DNA of 22,168 bases from Priapulus caudatus (taxonomy: Eukaryota > Priapulida > Priapulimorpha > Priapulimorphida > Priapulidae). The DNA lies in assembly GCF_000485595.1 (NCBI RefSeq), contig NW_014577769.1, positions 67,322 to 89,489 on the forward strand. Direction: 5' to 3'. Position numbers and translations under genes: made by a program. The notes beneath the pieces were generated by a model. It was not told where the DNA came from. It searched no databases and was given only the letters and a program-made list of their open reading frames with translations. This document shows, in pieces, positions 7,981 through 17,300 of this stretch (the stretch's first letter is position 1; every line of letters begins with the position of its first letter).

Positions 7981-10290
7981 CTATGCTATACTAAGTCAAG
8001 GTGGAAGGTGCAGTGTGGAGTAGGAAACAGATAATGACAGTGGCAAGTTAGAGAAATCTAGGAGGAAGCAGCTGGAGAAATTATTAGACCAATACTTAAT
8101 TGATACAATTTCATACAACACAAAACAGGTGCACTTGTGTTTGTAGCTATAATTATGTTCAAATTCCATTTTCGTGAAATGAAAAAATGTTGGAATTTTC
8201 TGTTTAATCATGCTTTTATAGCTCAATCATAACAGCATAAATCCTCTGTAATTTTCGAGCTTATGCCATTATGATTATAGTTTTATTACGTCATCTAATC
8301 GACAAGACAATGTTTTACTACAAGTTTTTAATGTTGGCTGTATTTGAGATATACATATTTGAAAGACAAGTCTATAATTGAATGGGCTTCCATCAATTCT
8401 CCTTGATTATTTTTTTATATCATGATTGGAATGTGTTACGATTCATAGGTTCTATGATATGCAAGTGCTATGACAACTAAAATTAATTCACCAGGGATGC
8501 TTAGTCAAATACTGTTCAATATGACATCTGCAAACGTCTTGTGTAAATCTAAAAATTTTGCTATAACCAAATATTTAGGAGAATGGAATGCAATAGATCA
8601 GTGATATTTTGCAATTATATGCAGCAAATAAAATAATATTTATGTTATTACCATTACTTCAGTCAATTTGTGTCATGCATTCATTTTCTGTAGTTTTAAT
8701 TTGAACTAAAAATGCTACTTAACACCAGAAACGAATGGCGTCTAGAAATTGTCTGGTGTAAAATTCTTTACTCGATATTCAAAAAACTTTCCTGAAAAAT
8801 ATATGGCCAACTAGAATGTCATTCAAGCATGTACATTTTACAGAATACGTAGGGCAAGTGGCTCAAAAACTTTCTTGTGAAGACTGTTATATATAGTGAA
8901 ACAATGGAATAAAACATGCATTCTCCTTAGCATATTTAAATAATAACTTCAGACCTATATATGCACAAATTGAAGTCATCATGCTGCCAGACGTGATTTT
9001 AGAGCATGTGATCTACTTTGTTGGTCACAAGAAACGAGGGGCGAAATCCGTTTAATTTGTGTACAAGTGTGAAAATATTGTGTGAAAATAATATAAGTTG
9101 AAACATTTTTTACCCAACGATTACGTTACTTTACCATTAAAATCCTACCATTTCTGCAGGAAATTCGACACAAGACTAAAGTGGAATGAGGAGGAGGCAC
9201 AGCTTATATTGCCATTAGATAAGCTGTGTGCATGATATAATTAATACACTACCCCCAACCCAAGGATGTAAAATTACGAGATGTGATGAAATAATTGGAA
9301 AATGCATGACATTTCATGGTTATGCCATGGTTGGATATAGATGCTTTGATTCTCGTTGGTAAAGGTTGGTTGGTAATAGGGCGTTTGATTCTACCAATGT
9401 TAAGTAGTTATAAACATAGGTTGCCAAGAATACCGATCGAGTACAACAGTACGAGTGTGCTTCGTATGTATACCTATGTAATTAAATGTGCATGATAATT
9501 AAATATTATAAGGGTACCGGTACAGTGTAGCTTACAACCCACACTGCCTATAACAACATCGATGCAGTGCTTTGCCAGACCACTTTGGCGACTGCCCCCC
9601 TCCCCAGCTATAGCTACAGCCCACTACACTATGAAAATACAGCCGGTACACTGAAAATATCTTTAGTCTAGACTATACACATTCAGAATGAACATACGAC
9701 GTATCTATATAATATATATATATATGTATTATCATTTAATATACGTATGTATATATGACACGTACAAATTGGATTATATATGATAGATGTGAATGCGCGC
9801 AAACACGTTCATGTATGAGTGTATGTCGATGCAGAGTAGCTGCTTCTCTAGATGCAGAACTTAATAGATAGATAATATGAAGTAATTAATGATTAAGAAC
9901 GATTATGAATAAGTTGTCATTGTTTATAAACATTGATATTCGCATTTTCGGAGTCTATATATATACTCTAATCACTTGTTGTGACATGTACGCATGTCAT
10001 GTACGAATGTAAAGCAGTAAAGGACCACAATTAAATGTAAATATGTGTGCTAGTCATGCTTTTTGTGTATATATCCTTGGTATGGTAGTTATCCAATTTT
10101 ATGAATTCAGAATTTTATTGTAAAAGTATGCTATGTATTGTATATGATGGATAATTGCCTAAATAAATAAATATAAATAAAAAAACTTAAAAAATGTGAC
10201 ATTGTAATTTGTATGCAGTCACACATGTAAATGTAATCATGTATACAACACATATTGTGTACACGTGTATGAATCATATGATCAAGAGTA
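7981..10290. other. AT-rich intergenic DNA
   Basis: No family is recognised on either strand. Contents include an acceptor-like TTTCTGCAG at 9152-9160, a 10-bp perfect hairpin at 9198-9228, a TA-rich microsatellite near 9709-9726, a small palindrome GAGTCTATATATATACTC around 9951-9968, and CATGTACGCATGTCATGTAC near 9986-10005. AATAAA-type hexamers at 8626 and 8909 and near 10160 could end transcripts, but none can be tied to a gene. Confidence 0.5.
9198..9228. other. Perfect 10-bp hairpin
   Basis: CACAGCTTAT (9198-9207) pairs with ATAAGCTGTG (9219-9228) around an 11-nt loop. Function is unknown. Confidence 0.5.
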
Positions 10291-10296
10291 GATAAT

Positions 10297-10450
10297 CAGG
10301 CGCGGATTTAGGCAGGTTTGCACCGGTTTCCAGAAACCGGTCACAGACTGGGTATCTTCAGAATTGACCTTCAAAATTCACCAGAATGCACCAAATATAG
10401 CATAATTAAAACAAAATTCCCGGTGGGCATGCCCCCGGACCCCCCTAGCT
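10297..10450 (+). mobile_element. GGCGCGGATTT... dispersed repeat
   Basis: The block begins GGCGCGGATTTAGGCAGG, contains the palindrome CGGTTTCCAGAAACCG, and ends with GGGCATGCCCCCGGACCCCC then CTAG. I recognise this layout from a repeat common in aquatic animal genomes, but class assignment is uncertain. It has no coding capacity. Confidence 0.5.
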
Positions 10451-10490
10451 GTGACTATAGAACTATGGAAACTTATCACCCAAACCCTCT

Positions 10491-10524
10491 GATAATAACA
10501 CTAACAGTGTTAACTGTTATTATC
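10491..10524. repeat. Small inverted repeat
   Basis: GATAATAACA and its exact inverted copy TGTTATTATC enclose a 14-nt spacer. Confidence 0.45.
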
Positions 10525-10617
10525 TACTCGTCTCTTAATTGCTATGATGTAATGATGCCATTGATGTAATCATGTATGATGTATATTTATTGCTGAACAG
10601 TGAACTTGGAGGATGTC

Positions 10618-10698
10618 GCCGTGATGTAGCTCTAGTACTATACTCTATAGCCTGCGTTCATTAACTGCCTCAGAGGTAGCCGTGATGTAGCTCTAGTA
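10618..10698. repeat. 20-bp direct repeat
   Basis: GCCGTGATGTAGCTCTAGTA occurs at 10618-10637 and again at 10679-10698, 61 nt apart. The first copy is followed by a degraded version of the hairpin that follows the second. This suggests tandem duplication of a hairpin element with decay of one copy. Confidence 0.7.
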
Positions 10699-10750
10699 AC
10701 AGTGCCCGCGTACAGTGCGGCAACTGTACGCGGGCTATAGTTACTAGAGG
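10691..10750. mobile_element. Palindromic hairpin element, copy 1
   Basis: Outer arms CTCTAGTAAC and GTTACTAGAG and an inner 13-bp stem GCCCGCGTACAGT / ACTGTACGCGGGC (10704-10716, 10723-10735) enclose the loop GCGGCA. The design matches the palindrome at 11597-11672, including the loop. Confidence 0.65.
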
Positions 10751-10939
10751 CTAGAGCTATCCGTAATGATGTCGATGACAGATTAGATCCGATCTGAACG
10801 ATGATCTGACATCTGTAGTCAAATAACATCGTCGTTCTTTCCAACATCCGGCCACATCATCATTCAAACACGCAAGTATGCAGTACAACACACGATTAGT
10901 AATCCAATTTATAACTAAAACAATTTACGTGAAGTCCGA

Positions 10940-11279
10940 GAATCGCACGGCACACATTCCGGAAGTTGGCAACGACGGTTATCGTAGTGCACGTGAAACG
11001 AGCGTGATGGAATGTTTACACTTTTCCTACTGTATAGCGAAGAAGACCAACGAGATGGCCGGTTACAACCCGCACGTGACTACCTTCCACAAATCAACGT
11101 TACCGTTATAAATAAGCACGTGCACACTTCATGTGTTGTGATGGGTCCGACGTTACTAGTAGCACGTAGATGAACTGCGTCTCCGCTTTCCACAGTTTTC
11201 AGTATTTTGTGATAATATACGCTTAATGCACAAAACATGTAGATAATAAGCCAACACTAGCTGTGGTAGCGATCAAGCG
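10940..11279 (+). promoter_or_regulatory. Candidate promoter and 5' UTR of the mitochondrial carrier gene
   Basis: The 340 nt before the start codon are relatively CpG-rich. They contain CCGGAAGT at 10959-10966 (an ETS/NRF-2-type site, frequent in nuclear genes for mitochondrial proteins) and three CACGTG E-boxes at 10990-10995, 11073-11078 and 11117-11122. No TATA box is placed with confidence. Regulatory roles are inferred from motif content only. Confidence 0.45.
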
Positions 11280-11320
11280 ATGGTACTGGACGACAAATTT
11301 GTACATCTGATTGCTGGAGG
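11280..11320 (+). CDS. Carrier exon 1 (start codon)
   Basis: This 41-nt coding piece encodes [13 protein letters not shown] plus two bases of Gly. The donor GTAAGT follows at 11321. The VHLxAGG motif is the start of SLC25A36-type proteins, and the split GG|T codon joins in phase to exon 2 ([14 protein letters not shown]). Confidence 0.88.
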
Positions 11321-14300
11321 GTAAGTTAAAATGTGCTTGTGTATGCTGACGCCCTAGTTGCTAACTCATTTTGCGATGCCATTGAACCATGTTCTGTCAC
11401 TGTCAGTCAAATGTACGTACATGCATGCAGTTCTTGCGTTTTTCTCACAGGCTCTCGGAACTCTTCAATAATAAAATGATACTAAATAAACACGAAATGT
11501 ATTTACTACCAAATTCTTAAATGTTTCTCGTCTCTTTTGCCTATTATTAGTAATATTAATAATTTCCTGTGAATGCCATTCACATGCTTGAATAGCCTCT
11601 AGTACTATAGCCCGCTTACATTAACCAGCGGCAGTTAATGTAAGCGGGCTATAGTACTATAAGTACTAGAGCTAATGCTTGAATTGCTTCTCTGCAACAC
11701 ACTTTCACTGCACACACTCCACTGTGCACAAACAATAGAAATATAAAGCAGGTGTACTTGCGTTTCCTATCCTGAGGTATCCTGAGGTTTCATACCATCA
11801 CAGCAAAATTACACAACCAATTGCCTCCATTTTGGTATCTATGGCACCGAATGTTCACTTGTTTGAATTATCCCCATTGCCATTTGGTACAACTTAACTT
11901 TCCAAGAGATGTGGTAAAATCCTTAAGTAAACTTTCACTCCACAGCTATGTAAATTGGAGCAAGTGCCTGTTTATAATATCCAATTGTTTGGCCAATGAA
12001 CGTAGTCGGGTGTGTCGTCATTCTTGCGAAAATCATGCTGACTTTCCTTGGTGGGCTCATAATGAAGCTCGGAAGCAAACTCCACGACAGATGGCTCAAT
12101 CTACCACTGCCACAAGCAGATTTCCGTTACAATTTGTAACGTTTTTTACTACAAGTTTTACAGCAGCCACGTTACTCGTAGCAATGAGTATCCTTAGCAA
12201 CATTATTACATAGCAATCCTATGTAATAATTAAGATTTGGACTAATAAAAGTTGCGAAGATTTAAAAAATCCAACCATTATTTTATGGAAAATTTGATAA
12301 AATAGTGATACGAAATAATGCGCATATTGTGCGCCCATTTACTACTTTCAAATCATGCGCTGTTTACGAATCTCCATTCGCTGGATTTCCCCGCGCTTCG
12401 CCCACTTTAAAAATAGTGCTAGCATTGTGGCAGTGGTATCCTGAGTGTACGAAAGTGCACTGCATGCAGTTTGGCTTGGAAGCAGAGGGCACTTGAACCC
12501 AGAATGCAATGCTATTATTCGTGTATGAACGCTCCCATTTTCATTGATGTGGATTGACTCGATTTCTCTTGGTAAGAGTCGTAATTCGAACAAGTGAACA
12601 TTCGGCTACGCATAAATACTAGAATGTAGGCGCTGTTTGTGTATTATGCTGCGGTAAGATTGTGTGTTGCAAAAGAACATTTGAACAGCATTTACAAGAA
12701 ATTATCAAATAGGCTCATTAAATAAGTTCATTCGGTTGGTAGAATAATATAAATAACAAAGTTAATTTTTACTCAACCGTGCAAGTTTGAAACGTACCGC
12801 TGACGTTTCGCCTCCTGTCAGGAAGCTTTCTCAAAGCAAACTGATGTTAATCAGTGTTGACCACCAGATGGTGTGGTGGTCAATAGCTTAGTCCACACGT
12901 GACTGTCAGTGGTCCGGACGCTACTAGATCGTAGGGACAAAATCATAACGGAGAGTGAGGACCGGGAAGCTGAAGTGCGCCACATCAAGAACGCATTAGG
13001 AAAATGCGGCTATCCCAATTGGACACTCGAAAAAGTGTTCAAGGAGATGTACACATCACGGGAAAAAACAACATTCCAAAAGAAAACCTCCACGGAGAAA
13101 CCGAAGGCGATGATCATCCTACCCTATGTCAGAGGGGTCACGGACGTAGTTCAGCGTCACCTAAAAAATGCAGGTGTGGCGTCAACAGTGAGAGACAGTT
13201 TGAGACTCTAAAACGGCTTTTGGTACATTCTAAGGACAGAACAGATATGTACAACATTACGGACCGTGTTTACAGGATACCGTGTGCAATGTGTGGAAAA
13301 AGTTACATTGGAGAAACCGGTCGAAAATTTAAAACCCGCCTAAAAGAACACAAAAAGGACGTAGACACCGTAGCACCCAAATCGTTCACAAGGGCCCAAC
13401 GAAAACAGTCGGCTACCGAAATCACCAAATTCACGATCACTGACCATGTAGCGAAGGACAATCACACCATCGATTGGGAGAATTCGAAGATCATCGATCG
13501 TGAGCCTATCAAAATCAGGCGATGGATTAAGGAGGCCATCTGGATCTGCAAGACCCCAAACATCAACCGGGACGAGGGGGGTACAGGCTTAGTCACGTGT
13601 GGACTAAGCTATTGACCACCACACCATCTGGTGGTCAAAACTGATTAACATCAGTTTGCTTTGAGAAAGCTTCCTGACAGGAGGCGAAACGTCAGCGGTA
13701 TGTTTCAAACTGGCACGGTTGAGTAAAAATTAACTTTGTTATTTATATAAAATAGGCGAAAGAGAGTAGAAAAACATTAGGAATTTGGTAGTAAATACAT
13801 TTCATGTTTATTTTCCATCATTTTATTATTGAAAGGTTCTAAGTGCCTGTGGTTGTTCTCGTCATGATCCTGAATTTACATTAAATTTCAATTGTGCATC
13901 CTTTATACAGTATGCCCTAATAATAAATTACATAATGATCAGGGATAGAAATTAACTTTTGAACAAGGGAGTCCAACTCTCAAAAAGAGGGAGTCTGTAG
14001 CAAAACGAGGGGTGTAAGGCTACAATTTCATAGTTAAATTTCTTAGTAGAAGAAGGTTTAAGATAAAGCTTAATGAGGTTTAATCATTCATATGAGATGC
14101 ATTCTATGCCTTAGAGTTAGATGCTGTACTGTAGTCTCATGCAGGATGCTTTGCAGGATTTGTTAGGAGAATTCTAGTATTTGCTGCCATATCAGCATTT
14201 AATACGAGCAATATAGTCCGCTGGTTCAGTATGAAGATTAATTCATGCTGAACACTGTGAACTTTGAGTATTGGGTGCGAAACGGATAAGTATTTGCACA

Positions 14301-17300
14301 TGTCTCGTGTGCTGGCTGTATATATAGCTGATTTAGGTTAATCTGGGTATGCTATACTATCACACTGCTCCGTGCAAGGTTGTATATATACAGTGTAACT
14401 GTAAGATACATGTATGTGTAACTTGCCTGGTTTCAACATACTGCGGCTGCAAAAAGTTCTAATAATATTTTTCTCACACTGTGCAAGACTTGCCTAGCCT
14501 GATGGCACGCACTGCGTGGAAAATTTACTCGGTTCTGTGCACGTGATACGCGTGGGCTATGTCGACCATTATTAAGGCAGCGTGGCGACGGTTGCAATCC
14601 CACGATTATCTAATGCAAGATAATAAATCTTAATGAACTTGTGTATGTAAATTTCCATTCATAAAATGTTGTGTACACATATTGTATGTACAGTACATGT
14701 ACAGTCAGATCTGTATATATATATGGGGCTAAATCAAGGAAACCCAAAAGGTGTTCTTTATAGAACGGTATCTAGTCTATAGAGGTGATATTATTATATA
14801 GCTGCTAATCAAAGAAAATGTTAGCAATGTCCTTTATAGAAAGTGTTCATTAGCTTATCTGACGAAGTCGGATGCAGCTTGTAGAATCGCATGATTGTCC
14901 GTGCGTGCGTGCGTCCGTCCGTCTGTCAACAGTTGGGCACAAATCTCAACTGAGCACTCGATGTACAGTCACGATATTCGGGACGTCGGGGGGGGGGGGA
15001 TCGTGAATACGGCCTCAGGATGACAAACTTTGGGGGTCAGAGGGTCAAGGTTTCAAGTGTCGTTAAACGGAGGGGAATCTTTCCCTCTTAACCTAAGGCT
15101 ATACGGTAGGAAATTACGAATTGCGGCACAAATCTGAACGGCTCCTACCTATGGCTCTTATATTATTCGTGTTATACGTCGTGATGCTCAGGAAACCCAT
15201 CAGCCTGTGCGGAAATTGGAGGTCACAGCCGCGGTGTCTTTACATGAGTGGAGCCATGGGCTTTCCATCGGCCGCGTTCAAGGGCAGTGCGGGACGAGGC
15301 AGGGTTTCGACACTAACCCACATGCCGACGACCCTAGTCGGGTATAATGTGCCTTGGCTCCGATTGCGCTATACCAACTCAGAGTGCTAGTAGCCCAACT
15401 GGTCGTTGTTAGAATTGGGTCATATATATTGGCACTGAAAGGTCACCTCTTAGCTAGAAGCTGGTTTGGCGGCCGCACATGGTTTGTCCGCAGAGCGTGT
15501 ACATTTGTCTAGCAGAGCGTTGTAGGCCGGATGACTCAGTCTACCTTTCGATCAAAAACAATAACGTTGTGCTGTGCTGCTCAAGCCGCAGTAGACGATC
15601 GTCTAAATCCTGCGGTCGTGTAAGCCTTCTTGTAGAATACGAATGGCTGCACGTGAACTCGGCCGCACGTCGATTTAAAGCGCGGGAAAAGCATCTATTG
15701 AATTCATACGAGCACAATCTTATGCTAAATAAAATTTGTTCATAACAATGTCTGGTCTGGCTAGGAAAGTTAGGTCAGGGCTATGGTTCCTCAGTTACAG
15801 GCGCGCGCGATGGCTAGTGAAAGTTAGGTCAGGGCTAGGTGGTTTTCCTTCAGTTTACTGCCCTGAATGGTCTAGTGAAATAAATAGGTTAATGTTGCAG
15901 CCTTGTGAAAGGTTCAGATATCGACATTTTTCTGAGGCATGTCATCGCCTAACGGCAGAGTGCAAACTTTTTTGTTGTCAGCGCTGACCTAACCATTTTT
16001 ATCACTTTATCTGAAAGCGACCATGAAATGTGCTTTCACTGACGTGCGGCAAGAGTAAAAGTGTCTGATAACTTTTTGACATATCCAGAGGAGGTTAAAC
16101 ATGGATTTCCTGAACATGCCTCAATGACGTCACAGAGCGTGTTGTACCATAATTATTTCATGCACATCCACAATCATCGAAACCAATAACACTTGGACTA
16201 GCCGAACGCCTAAGCACAGGTGGGTCACGGCCTCCAAAGGTCGTTGGATCGAATCCCAATGCGCTGATTTTGTTGTATTATTACCTGTTTATCCGTGTAT
16301 AACATAAAACCATCTGTATCTGTATCTGTATCCATTTAACTATTTTGTTCCAATTATACGCTAAGTAGTTTACGATCGATTTATTTACGAACAATTTAAT
16401 TAACAACAAATAATTTTTACCAACAATCAATTTTTAGGTCACTCTGACATAGTCAGATGCAGCTTGTAGAATGCGCTTGATCGTCCGCTCCGTGGCGTCG
16501 CGGCCATGTTCGTCCGTCAACAGTTGCCGGCACAAATCGTTAACCGCGACGTCACGGTCACGAGTATTCGGGTCGTTGGGGGGGATCGTCAAAAACGAGT
16601 TGGGAATGTCCGAAGCTGGGGGTCAAAGGTCGAAAGGTTCAAGAGGTGTACAAAGAAGGGGGAACATTCACTCCTTAACTTTAAGGTATAGGGAGGAAAT
16701 CGCAGAATTGCGGCACAAATCTAAATGCTCGACCTAAGCCGTTGATAGTCGGTGTATAGCATCATGGTAGGAAGAGCCATCACTGTGGCCGCAAATTGGA
16801 GTCACCGGTCAAAGGTCAATGCACAGGGCAGATTTTAGACATTTGTTCATGAGGACGATGGTCTGAGCGGAGCGGATTGAAAACTTTTTTGTTTGCAGCG
16901 GTGACCTAGATTTTTATGGCTTTATTGAAAGGACATGAAAATTCCCTCTGCTGACATGCGAAGAGTAAGTGTCGGATAACCTTTTTGACGCCTGCAAGAG
17001 GAGGGGTTAACCCATGATTTTTCACTGTCAACAAAGGACTGAACATGCTTGCTAAGTAGAATCCCCTATGGCCCCACCCTCCCCCTTCCCCTCCCCTCAC
17101 TCCTCTCGCACCCCTCCCCTAACCCTCCCCCTCCCCCTACCCAAGAGGAGGTTAAACATGGATTTGTTGACGTGTCTGTTAGAAAGAATTGACTGCCGGG
17201 TTTGCTAGTATAAAATCTATACATGCCTGGATGTATTTGAGGCCTGAACAATGTCACAGTGAAATTTCAAAGCTAAATTTGGTTAAAGCAGGTTTATGCC

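Larger units (their letters stand above)
12707..13757 (+). mobile_element. Truncated Penelope-like retroelement (endonuclease-only)
   Basis: An ~1-kb insertion carries the C-terminal linker and GIY-YIG endonuclease of a Penelope-like element between two 158-bp inverted repeats. The reverse transcriptase is absent. AAATAGGC occurs at 12707-12714 and 13750-13757, flanking the insertion and fitting a target-site duplication; about 30 nt lie between the left copy and the left arm. The insertion disrupts the inner edge of the right arm of the larger inverted-repeat element, so it is the younger of the two. Confidence 0.85.
11446..13851. mobile_element. 2.4-kb element with ~100-bp inverted ends (interrupted)
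   Basis: The arms 11446-11546 and 13751-13851 are inverted copies. Shared blocks include CACAGGC, TCAATAATAAAATGAT, ATGTATTTACTACCAAATTC and a CTCTTT-GCCTATT inner end. The ~1.1 kb between the left arm and the nested Penelope-like element holds the palindrome at 11597-11672, a tandem TATCCTGAGG pair near 11768 and a 12-bp hairpin (ATTATTACATAG / CTATGTAATAAT) near 12203-12232. No transposase motif was recognised, so it is probably non-autonomous. Confidence 0.55.

Noticed and set aside
7996-8226. 76-codon minus-strand frame
   Set aside because: It lies in AT-rich DNA beside a short repeat, with low-complexity Ser/Leu/Lys content and no recognisable motif.
10318-10569. 83-codon frame across the GGCGCGGATTT repeat
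   Set aside because: The frame starts at TTG inside a dispersed non-coding repeat and ends in AT-rich DNA. No family was recognised.
14858-17171. CRISPR-like or clustered repeat array
   Set aside because: The repeats are long, divergent and irregularly spaced in an animal nuclear context, so they are dispersed mobile DNA and not a CRISPR array.
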